A program made the translations under genes and the position numbers. From NCBI GenBank assembly GCA_004402895.1, contig SORT01000002.1:19763-83762 (forward strand): DNA of 64,000 bases. Reading direction: 5' to 3'. Positions 28,401 through 37,258 of the stretch are shown piece after piece. The notes beneath the pieces were generated by a model that ran no database searches, was not told the origin of the DNA, and saw only the letters and a list, made by a program, of their open reading frames with translations. How positions within the stretch are numbered: the first letter of the stretch is position 1; each line of letters opens with the position of its first letter. This DNA is from Fidelibacterota bacterium MT.SAG.3. GTDB taxonomy: Bacteria > Fidelibacterota > SORT01.

Positions 28401-28586
28401 TTAAACCACAATTTTATCTGTTGGATAATTCAGAAACTTAATAGAGTAATCAATAACTTCATTATTATGGGTCAAAATACCGTGTGCATCTCCGGGATAC
28501 AGACCGGGTGGAGTAATAACAAGTTTCTTAATTACATAGCCACCTATATCCTCAACTGGGATTTCATCTCTACGATTTATATTCAT
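28401..28586 (-). CDS. Short cupin-like protein (possible truncated cupin)
   Basis: PGDAHGILTHNNEVIDYSIKFLNYPTDKIVV resembles the C-termini of the cupins at 28777..29133 and 32309..32671. Confidence 0.4.
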   Translation of the reverse strand: MNINRRDEIPVEDIGGYVIKKLVITPPGLYPGDAHGILTHNNEVIDYSIKFLNYPTDKIVV

Positions 28587-28776
28587 ATTTTCCCCTGTAA
28601 TTATCAAAGTGTTTCATGGTTCCTATTAGCATCTGAGATGAAGGGAAGTTTGATTAGTTAATTAAATTCCTATATGCGATCGTCCGGTGTAGTTGACGTT
28701 TGTTTTCTAAACCGGAGTTCGCATCCAAATTTTATTTCTTTGAGTTCATTCGAGTAAGTACCACTCCTGATACGAT

Positions 28777-29133
28777 TCATTCGTTTTTGGCGCTGACCTT
28801 ATCATTTGATGCCGGCATCTTTACTGCAAGATGAATTGTTTTCACACTTTCGCCACTATAACCGTGTCGTTCACCGGGCTGAAGTAGCACACCATCCCAG
28901 GGTTCCATTTGAATAGTCTCTCCTTCAACGGTAATTTTACCTCCTTCGGGAAACCAAATTATTTCCTCCGATTCAGAATGATAATGATCATCAAATTTAC
29001 CATTTGGAAGATCTGAATGATAAAATATAATACTATCCACAGGAGTTTTAAATTTATGTTCAAGAAGAACTCTGCTTACTCGTCCATAAGGTCTCTCGAA
29101 TTTTTCTCCTTCACTAAATTTTAATATTTTCAT
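28777..29133 (-). CDS. Cupin domain protein
   Basis: HYHSESEEIIWFPEGGKITVEGE..LLQPGERHGY. Confidence 0.82.
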   Translation of the reverse strand: MKILKFSEGEKFERPYGRVSRVLLEHKFKTPVDSIIFYHSDLPNGKFDDHYHSESEEIIWFPEGGKITVEGETIQMEPWDGVLLQPGERHGYSGESVKTIHLAVKMPASNDKVSAKNE

Positions 29134-29657
29134 GTTCTAATTCCTATTCCACAATTACATTGTCTTTGCCATAAGGATATTTAATAGCTATCAAATTTAT
29201 GTACGTTTCAGCTTTGAATGAATACTCATTGAACTTCCAATCTACAAAGGAAGAAGGTTTAATTAAAAGAAAGAGTTACCGACATCCTCTTTAATCCATC
29301 ATTTATTGAGTAATCTAAACATTGTTTCTTTAATTTAGGGTATAAATTAATTTAAATCAAATGGAATTTCTTAGCCTTTTACTTCTTCGAGATTATCATT
29401 GCCAATCAATGCTAATGAAGCTCATTTTTCTCTCTAATCTCAACGAATCTTTGATATATAATCGGTAGAGAAAAAGTTTTGCTTGACATTCAAATATCCA
29501 ACTTATAGCTTTTATTTGTGTTATTAAGCATAATGTTAACAACTTTGCACCGTATATATTGGATTGGATTTTACACAGTTTTATTGCCAAAATAAATTGG
29601 GGATTATCCCCTTCGCATATCCCTATTAAAAAGTAATTTTATGAATAAGGATTATAA

Positions 29658-31409
29658 ATGCATGCTGTGATTTTAGCCGCGGGTCAGGGAACTCGGTTAA
29701 ATAAAAATCTCCCAAAATGCCTAATTGAGATCAACGGAGTGACTTTGGTAGAGCGTCAGGTCGCTATCTTTAAATCGGTAGGGATCAAGAACATTACCGT
29801 AGTCATCGGGAACGGTGGAGTTTGGACTCCCGAACATCATAAGTTAATTAATAATATCAAGGGCATAATTGTAATCATTAATGAAAGATCGATTGGAACT
29901 CAAAGCCCTTACAGCCTATATCTCGGTATCAAGGACATCAATGATTCAATCATTGTGATCGACGGAGACATTGTTCTCGAAGAGAGCACTATCAAGGCAT
30001 TATCAGAAATCGAAGATAAATCAATATTATTAGCCAAGTGGAATGAGGATGGGACTGGAAGTAAAGTTATTTTTGAAGAAAATAAGAAAAAGAGCTACAT
30101 CTTAACCCAAATGAGTGATCAGATAATATCCGAATATGTTTACGCAGGTGTCATCAGGATTGACATTAAAATCATCAACCTCCTAAGAGAAATCTTAGGT
30201 AAAGGAAAATTCGACAATGAACAACTTGAAATGCCTATCTCTGAATTGCTCAATCATACTCGCATAGAATGCATTAAATTGCTGAGCAATTATGAAGGCA
30301 ACGAGTTGCTTGAATTGGCTGTCATGGCGGGCGGATCTTATTCTAAGACGAGCAAAGTGCTTAAAGGGAAGAATAAATTACCGATGATTCGTAAAGAAAT
30401 TACTCCACAAGGTGAGAGTAAACTTATTGACGAAATTGAATGGATCACCAACCTTCCCGATCCGGTAAAGAAACACTTTCCGGTTATTATTTCACAAAAT
30501 ATAAACTTGGAACCCACTTATTACGAGATGCCATGCTACTCATTCCCCACTTTACGCACATTATTAATGGATGGAGAGATTAATTCCGGTGAAGCTCTTC
30601 AATATCTTACCAAAATATTTGATTTTGTCTTTAAAGAACTCTACACAGAAAAACAACCAATTCGCAGAAATTATATTAAAGAAATCCACCTCCGTAAAAT
30701 TTTTACTCGGTTGCATGAAACCAAAAATATGGTTTATTCGTTTCGAGAGTTGATAGACGCTGAGCAATTGATAATCAATGGAAAGGAATACACTAATATT
30801 TTACCGATAATAAGTCAGATCAGCCAGAACGGTAAAATCATCAACTTGATCTCACCAACCTCGGCTTCTCGTACTCACGGCGATTTACATTTTGACAATA
30901 TTTTGATTAATCGCGAAAAAGATGATTTTATACTGGTCGACCCAAGAGGGAATTTTGACTATGACATCACTTACGATTTAGGAAAAATATGGCATTCTTG
31001 TCACGGGCTATATGATTTCATCCATTCTGGTAAATTCACAATTGAAAGGGACGGATTAAAATTAGATTACAGGTTTGAGGAGAGCGATTCTCTAAAAGAA
31101 TACAATATCGTATTACAGTCACTTCCATCTTTACTAATTGACTATGATGAAATCAAAAACGATGATTCTTGGTTAATTAAGACTCTTTTCAGCGAGGCAT
31201 CTCATTTCGCCAGCGTTGCGCCTTTTCATATAAAAATGGATGGAAATGAGAATTTAGCTATCCTGTGTTACATCCGCGGTGTTGAACTGATGAACGATTT
31301 TTATGAGTTAGCCTTAGAGAAAGTTAAGTCCGAACAGGTAATTGAAGGTCATCTAATTAATGTGAATACTTCTGAAGATTTTCAGATAGCGCAAATTAAA
31401 TTTAAATGA
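29658..31409 (+). CDS. Fusion of sugar/choline-type nucleotidyltransferase and APH/choline-kinase-like phosphotransferase
   Basis: N-term MHAVILAAGQGTRLNKNLPKCLIEINGVTLVERQ; C-term RTHGDLHFDNILINREKDDFILVDPRGN. Confidence 0.85.
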   Translation: MHAVILAAGQGTRLNKNLPKCLIEINGVTLVERQVAIFKSVGIKNITVVIGNGGVWTPEHHKLINNIKGIIVIINERSIGTQSPYSLYLGIKDINDSIIVIDGDIVLEESTIKALSEIEDKSILLAKWNEDGTGSKVIFEENKKKSYILTQMSDQIISEYVYAGVIRIDIKIINLLREILGKGKFDNEQLEMPISELLNHTRIECIKLLSNYEGNELLELAVMAGGSYSKTSKVLKGKNKLPMIRKEITPQGESKLIDEIEWITNLPDPVKKHFPVIISQNINLEPTYYEMPCYSFPTLRTLLMDGEINSGEALQYLTKIFDFVFKELYTEKQPIRRNYIKEIHLRKIFTRLHETKNMVYSFRELIDAEQLIINGKEYTNILPIISQISQNGKIINLISPTSASRTHGDLHFDNILINREKDDFILVDPRGNFDYDITYDLGKIWHSCHGLYDFIHSGKFTIERDGLKLDYRFEESDSLKEYNIVLQSLPSLLIDYDEIKNDDSWLIKTLFSEASHFASVAPFHIKMDGNENLAILCYIRGVELMNDFYELALEKVKSEQVIEGHLINVNTSEDFQIAQIKFK

Positions 31410-32281
31410 AAATATTGTTGACAGGCGGGAGTTCGTTTTTAGGGAAAAAAACGCTTTCGCTAATCTCCGATAGTTTTAATGTTATAGGCACTTTCAATAG
31501 TAAAAGATCGGAGAAACTGATACACTTGGATTTATCAGATATTGCTCAGATATCTAAGATATTTAATGAAATATTGCCTGATGTAGTTCTCCATCTCGCC
31601 TCAATAACCGACCTTTCTATTTGCGAAAATAATCAAGAGATGGCTAAAATTGTTAACTCAATTGCAACATTGGAATTAGCCAGAATGTGTGACTTAAACA
31701 ATGCCAGAATGATTTATATCTCTTCTGATTATGTTTTTAGCGGTAATGATGGACCATATGATGAACATGCCAAACCCGGTCCTTTAAGTTATTACGGCCA
31801 ATCGAAACTCGGTGGGGAAGAAATTCTTTCAATCTTGAACAATTCAGTTGTCTGTAGAATCCCCATTCTTTATGGATTTAATGACCAAGATGATAAGGAG
31901 ACATTTGTATCACAAGTTTTAAGAAAAACCGATAATAAAGAGAAGTTCAGGGTTGACAACCATAGGATCAAATACCCTGTACTAATTGACGATGTCGCCA
32001 TCTTCATCAAAACGTTGGTGGAAAGTACCGAAACGGGGATTTTTCATCTCTCAAGTAAACTTCCCTTAACCAGATATGATTGGGCATTGAAAATTGCTGA
32101 AACTTTTGACATTCCTGCCACACTCATTAAAAAAGATGACGAACTTGAAAAAGATGCATTCCCGCCTAGACCAGTGGATGTTGACTTACTGAATACTAGA
32201 CATGATTTTGTATTTCGTTCAGTAGATGAAGGACTCCGCATTATCAAAGAACAAATGGGTAATAAAAGTCACTTGAATTAA
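31406..32281 (+). CDS. RmlD-like SDR family oxidoreductase
   Basis: GGSSFLGKKTLSLI; YISSDYVFSGNDGPYDEHAKPGPLSYYGQSKLGGEE. Confidence 0.85.
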   Translation: MKILLTGGSSFLGKKTLSLISDSFNVIGTFNSKRSEKLIHLDLSDIAQISKIFNEILPDVVLHLASITDLSICENNQEMAKIVNSIATLELARMCDLNNARMIYISSDYVFSGNDGPYDEHAKPGPLSYYGQSKLGGEEILSILNNSVVCRIPILYGFNDQDDKETFVSQVLRKTDNKEKFRVDNHRIKYPVLIDDVAIFIKTLVESTETGIFHLSSKLPLTRYDWALKIAETFDIPATLIKKDDELEKDAFPPRPVDVDLLNTRHDFVFRSVDEGLRIIKEQMGNKSHLN

Positions 32282-32308
32282 CCGGCAAAATAGGAGATTG
32301 AGATACAA

Positions 32309-32671
32309 TTGAAATTATTACTTTCAGAAAATATCAAAAAGGATCACAGGGATGATGGTAGGGTAATACAAAAGTTATTTTCGGGAAAATTAGCGGAAAA
32401 TTTTAATAGTTTTGCTATTTATGTAGTTGAGATACCAGCAGGAACGTATGTTCCTATCGTTTATCATACTAAATCAGTTAAGCTTTATTACTTTATTACA
32501 TCGGGTAGTGTGTCAATCAACGGTGATAATTATAAATTTTCACCAGAAGATGCTGTGCTCATTGAGCCAGGTGAACCCCATGCTATCCTGACAGAGTCAG
32601 ATACTAAACTTTTTGAGGTGAAGATTCCCGATGAATCTGATAAAATTGTTTTGCAGGAAGATGACGGTTGA
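32309..32671 (+). CDS. Cupin domain protein
   Basis: YYFITSGSVSINGDNYKFSPEDAVLIEPGEPHAI. Confidence 0.8.
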   Translation: MKLLLSENIKKDHRDDGRVIQKLFSGKLAENFNSFAIYVVEIPAGTYVPIVYHTKSVKLYYFITSGSVSINGDNYKFSPEDAVLIEPGEPHAILTESDTKLFEVKIPDESDKIVLQEDDG

Positions 32672-32701
32672 ACTGATTGACTTGATAATTTAGAGAATAT
32701 T

Positions 32702-32836
32702 CTAAAAAGTTCTATTCAGAATCAACAATCCTGTCTTGGATGTTACCTTCCGCTCGTAGATGTCAGAAATAAAATACTTCAGTTTAACGCTTTGTAACCT
32801 TGTCCCTTGCCCTGCAGCTAAGATTATTGCTCTCAT
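32702..32836 (-). pseudogene. Truncated 5' end of a sugar nucleotidyltransferase gene
   Basis: Minus-strand translation MRAIILAAGQGTRLQSVKLKYFISDIYERK..: NTP-transferase N-terminus, then unrelated residues and a stop. Confidence 0.6.
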
Positions 32837-32863
32837 TGTTTTATTTAAAGGATTTATTAACGA

Positions 32864-33023
32864 TTAAATGGATAATTGAGCTACAGGAATATTCTCTTCA
32901 GATTCAAAATAAATCTTTAAACGCTCGGCGAATGACACAGAAGGTTCATACCCAAGTATAGCACGGGCTTTGGATATATCAGCCAATGAATGTTTCACGT
33001 CTCCCTGCCTCGTTTCTCCGAAG
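32864..33023 (-). pseudogene. Orphan 3' end of an NAD-dependent epimerase gene
   Basis: Minus-strand translation ETRQGDVKHSLADISKARAILGYEPSVSFAERLKIYFESEENIPVAQLSI*: typical UDP-sugar epimerase C-terminus. Confidence 0.7.
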
Positions 33024-33026
33024 ATA

Positions 33027-33125
33027 GGCTCAATCGAAATGGGGATTCAATTAGCAAAAAAACTTATTGCTGACGAATCAGACGCTACTGCTCTTGATTA
33101 CGAAGTAAAAGAGATCAGTTATTAA
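33027..33125 (+). pseudogene. Duplicated 3' end of the flavoprotein gene 26155..27612
   Basis: Near-identical over 99 bp to 27514-27612, including the stop codon. Confidence 0.85.
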
Positions 33126-33783
33126 GGATCGTAAATCGGCATAATTAATTAGGCTGGTTTAATCAGAATTACCATGAATCTCCTTCTTCAAAAAATAATA
33201 TTGATGTAAGAAGTCAGTTTAATAAATAACTAAAATAGTTTGTAGGCCAATGGACTTCTACTGTCATTCCAAAATATATTAGCGAGTAAGAGGTATGAAG
33301 TAAATGATAAACTATGGGTTATCAAATTGTTAATAATATACTTGAAGCAATGGGTATATAGTAAAACAAATGAGAATTAATGGGAAAAACTGGACACATA
33401 TTAACATTTGAGATAAATTATAAAATCTAATTATTATCAAATTACCCTAGTCCAGAATCAATGAAGGCTATTTACTCGAATATGAAAATCACTGTTCTTA
33501 ATCTTTTCATCTGTGAATTAATGCATTGTTAAACAATTTTAATCCTAATATTGAAGATTTGATTTTATAGAATATTTGGAAATCGTGGCCATTTTAATTT
33601 TCCTAAATAATTTTTTTAAGAATCTATAAATTGATAAAACTAGTTAGGCTCAATTGAGTATTTTAAAACCTCCTCTCTGTAGAGATATAAGAATTCAGTA
33701 AATTAATTTCGAATTCTTGTAGATGACAACCTTACTCTAACTATATCATGATATTTATATTCGCGTTTCTATGATGTTTACTA

Positions 33784-33812
33784 AAAAAGGGATAATTGAT
33801 TTATCCCTTTTT
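33784..33812 (-). terminator. Rho-independent terminator (12-bp perfect stem)
   Basis: AAAAAGGGATAA-TTGAT-TTATCCCTTTTT, 15 nt beyond the stop of the sigma-like gene. Confidence 0.75.
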
Positions 33813-33826
33813 CTACTTTCATTTAA

Positions 33827-34411
33827 TCAAGCAATCTTGAAGGAGATAGCCAGATCTTTTGGAATATCTAAAGAGACGGTTATCTCTCTTCCCACCCTTC
33901 TTAAACATTTGGAAATTCCAGAAGTTGAGCTATTAAATAGTGATGATAACTCTTTCACCTTATAACCTTGCATTCTTTTTATAAGAATCGAGCGGTCTCT
34001 TTCCGTTAATGTTGTCAGGAAGTTCTTAAAATCTATCCTAAACGCGATCATATCGGCTAAAGGTATGCTTCTCTTATGGAATGAATCTATCAAAAGATCA
34101 TCTGATCCTTCTGTTCCACCTAAGTGCAACACCCTGACATCATCATTATAGTATCTAATTTTTGAATACACATCTTTAGTACCGTTGTGTCCGTTATTTC
34201 CGAAAGGTCTTCGCTTTTCACTTCTGAATTCACCTGCCCGGTATTGCATGTTATTCACCAACTCTCCAAGAGATAGTTCATATCTTCGTGAAAAAGCTGA
34301 AGTATATGTTGTATATGATAGACAGAGAAGATCTTGCTTAAGATCCATATCTCCTCTCGATATTCTCTCAGCATGCCGTTCCAAATGGGCGTACATATCC
34401 AGATACTCCAT
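33827..34411 (-). CDS. Sigma-70-like/HTH protein, divergent
   Basis: LTERDRSILIKRMQGYKVKELSSLFNSSTSGISKCLRRVGREI resembles a sigma region 4 HTH; N-terminal YAHLERHAERISRGDMDLKQDLLCLSY resembles region 2. Confidence 0.55.
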   Translation of the reverse strand: MEYLDMYAHLERHAERISRGDMDLKQDLLCLSYTTYTSAFSRRYELSLGELVNNMQYRAGEFRSEKRRPFGNNGHNGTKDVYSKIRYYNDDVRVLHLGGTEGSDDLLIDSFHKRSIPLADMIAFRIDFKNFLTTLTERDRSILIKRMQGYKVKELSSLFNSSTSGISKCLRRVGREITVSLDIPKDLAISFKIA

Positions 34412-34951
34412 GATTTGCCTCCTCTGTTTTTTATTATTGAATTGAGGAGGCGATTACACAGGTATTAGATGTTCCTATGCCTCCTTATAATGTTGGTATT
34501 CGCGGTTTGATCTATTGAACATGATTTAATCTGAGTTTTTTACGAATATCTAGGTTACGAGAATTTCATCTTCTCGTATGATTTCTACTTTATCTTCAAG
34601 TAATTTTGATCTGACCTAGCTCCATAGAAATGATCTTTGGATATCTTTTTGCAGTCTTCTATCTTCAGAATATCCATTTGTATGCTGAAACTTTTTTTGC
34701 AATTTACACCCAGACATAACATATCTTGGCAAACATTTCTGCCTCTTTATGAAATATGTAAATAGTGACTAGTTAACGAAATCAAGTCTAATAAATCTGT
34801 TTTTCTCTATTATACATATACGTAAAATCTACTGCTAATTTCACTATTTAAAGAGTTCTTTGCCTCCCTTTCAGCATCATCAGAAACTTACTGAGTTAGG
34901 TTACCTATAAGTATATTTAGATAAAGATTTGAATCAAAATTCTACTCTTAC

Positions 34952-35905
34952 TCATAAACGGGTGTTATTATTATACCACTCTACATATTTTTTAAGCCCT
35001 TCTCGCACCGAAGTTTCCGGCGCATAATCAAGAAGCTGCTTTGCCTTGTCGATGTTCGCGAATGTTTTATCTACATCTCCCGGTTGCATCGGCAAATTTT
35101 CAGTGATCAGCTCACAACCTGTCGACTCCCCAATAAGTTCAAGAAGTCTGTTCAAATCTACCGTTTCCGATTCACCTATATTAATAATCTCAAAATCGAG
35201 ATCTCTCTCAACCGCCGCTGCTATTCCCTGAATTATATCATCTATATAAGTAAAATCCCTGCGGGAATTGCCGTCTCCATAAATTGAAATAAGATCCCCG
35301 TCATAAGCCTTCTTCACAAATTTTGCTATCGCCATTTCGGGACGTTGTCTCGGACCATATACGGTGAAAAACCGTAAGCAAGTCGCCGAAATTTTGTAAA
35401 GATGCCAATAGTTATAGCAGAGAAGTTCGGCAGCTATCTTGGTGGCGGCATATGGGGAGATCGGATTATTTACATTCATCGTTTCCTTGTAAGGAACATC
35501 AGGCGAATTCCCATAAACTGAAGATGATGACGCTAAAACCAACCTCCTGATATTATTTTTCTTCATCATCTCCAATATATTAAGCGTTCCGAGCACATTT
35601 ACCCGATTATATCCGAGTGGATCCTCAATCGACGGTCTGACACCCGCCTTTGCCGCCAAGTGAACGACTACCTCAAAAGTATGTTCATTGAACACCTTCT
35701 TAATAGCCTCTGTTTCCGTAATATCGCCTTCTATCAATTCGAATAAATCATGGGAAATTGAAGATTTTAAGTTCTTCTCTTTAACAGCGCGATCATAGAA
35801 AGGATCGAAATTATCAAATCCCACCACCATGTTTCCCTCTTCTAATAACCGTTCACTAAGATGCGAACCGATAAATCCGGCTGCTCCTGTAACAAGTATC
35901 TTCAA
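34952..35905 (-). CDS. NAD-dependent epimerase (UDP-glucuronate 4-epimerase-like)
   Basis: TGAAGFIGSHLSERLLEEG; SSSSVYGNSPDVPYKE; TVYGPRQRPEMAI. Confidence 0.9.
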   Translation of the reverse strand: MKILVTGAAGFIGSHLSERLLEEGNMVVGFDNFDPFYDRAVKEKNLKSSISHDLFELIEGDITETEAIKKVFNEHTFEVVVHLAAKAGVRPSIEDPLGYNRVNVLGTLNILEMMKKNNIRRLVLASSSSVYGNSPDVPYKETMNVNNPISPYAATKIAAELLCYNYWHLYKISATCLRFFTVYGPRQRPEMAIAKFVKKAYDGDLISIYGDGNSRRDFTYIDDIIQGIAAAVERDLDFEIINIGESETVDLNRLLELIGESTGCELITENLPMQPGDVDKTFANIDKAKQLLDYAPETSVREGLKKYVEWYNNNTRL

Positions 35906-36140
35906 TCTTTATAATTTTCCATTGTATTATGCCGTTGACTTCAAAGCGACGCAAAATCTACAACTCCGAATGCTGAATTACAATAAAGATTCATTTCGGT
36001 TCTCAGGCTAATATATGATCTATCTTCCTGAATTAACTTGTTTACTTAACACGGCATATCTATAATTACGGGAGAATAAATTTAAAGATATGATCTTGGT
36101 CTTTAACTTGTTTAATATTAGGTGTTTATAAGGATAAATA

Positions 36141-37253
36141 ATGAAGATAAATATGGCTGATTTAAAGAAACAGCATGATGGAATAAGAGAGGAACTCGAC
36201 AGCGTAATCAAGGAAGTAATTGACAGCAGCGCCTTTATACTTGGAAGCAAGGTAACTGATTTTGAAAACAGTTATTCCGTATTCACCGGCGCTAAACACA
36301 CTGTCGGAATGGCATCAGGTACAGGAGCTCTTCACGCTGCTCTCGTTGCTCTTGATGTAGGCGTCGGAGATGAAGTTATAACCGTTCCGTTTACTTTCGC
36401 GGCAACCGTAGAAATGATCTACCTCAGCGGAGCCAAGCCCGTTTTCGTTGATATTGAGCCCGATAGTTTCACTATGGATGTTTCTAAGATAGAGGATGCC
36501 ATAACGGATAAAACAAAGGTTATCATGCCTGTTCACCTATACGGTCAGATGGCGGATATGGATCGGATCATGGCAATCGCGGAGAAGCATCAACTCAAAG
36601 TTATCGAAGATGCTGCTCAGGCGCAGGGAGCCGAATTCAACGGAGCTCACGCCGGCACCATAGGTGACATAGGAACGTTCAGTTTTTTCCCAGGTAAAAA
36701 TTTAGGAGCCATGGGCGATGCAGGAGCTTGTACTACTAACAGAGACACATTGGCTGAAAAAATGAGGATGATTTTAAATCACGGACAGAGCATTAAATAT
36801 GAGCACACTATCATCGGCTACAACTATAGGCTTGATTCAATTCAAGCCGCCGTGCTCGACGTTAAATTGAAAGAGCTCACAAAATGGAATGCCCACCGGA
36901 ATAAAATCGCATCGGTATATTCTGAAAATCTAAAGGATACAGGTCTGATTCTGCCCATAATAAATGAAAACAGAAACCACGTGTGGCATCAATATGTAAT
37001 CCGGACAGGGAAAAGAGAAGAGCTTAAGAAAGCCCTTGCTGAATTGGGTATCGCAACGGCGCTTCATTACCCGATTCCTTTACACTTACAACCCGCTTTT
37101 TCTTATCTAAATTATTCTACAGGTGATTTTCCGGTAGCGGAATTGTGCAGTGAAGAGGTATTATCCTTACCTATGTACCCCGAACTCCCTGAGGAAACCG
37201 CTGTTGAGATCTCTCAGGAGATTGTAAAAATCTGCAAAGAATTGGGAATTTAA
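36141..37253 (+). CDS. DegT/DnrJ/EryC1/StrS family PLP aminotransferase
   Basis: ASGTGALHAALVALDVGVGDEVITVPFTFAAT; IEDAAQAQGAEFNG; SFFPGKNLGAMGDAG. Confidence 0.93.
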   Translation: MKINMADLKKQHDGIREELDSVIKEVIDSSAFILGSKVTDFENSYSVFTGAKHTVGMASGTGALHAALVALDVGVGDEVITVPFTFAATVEMIYLSGAKPVFVDIEPDSFTMDVSKIEDAITDKTKVIMPVHLYGQMADMDRIMAIAEKHQLKVIEDAAQAQGAEFNGAHAGTIGDIGTFSFFPGKNLGAMGDAGACTTNRDTLAEKMRMILNHGQSIKYEHTIIGYNYRLDSIQAAVLDVKLKELTKWNAHRNKIASVYSENLKDTGLILPIINENRNHVWHQYVIRTGKREELKKALAELGIATALHYPIPLHLQPAFSYLNYSTGDFPVAELCSEEVLSLPMYPELPEETAVEISQEIVKICKELGI

Positions 37254-37258
37254 ATTAG

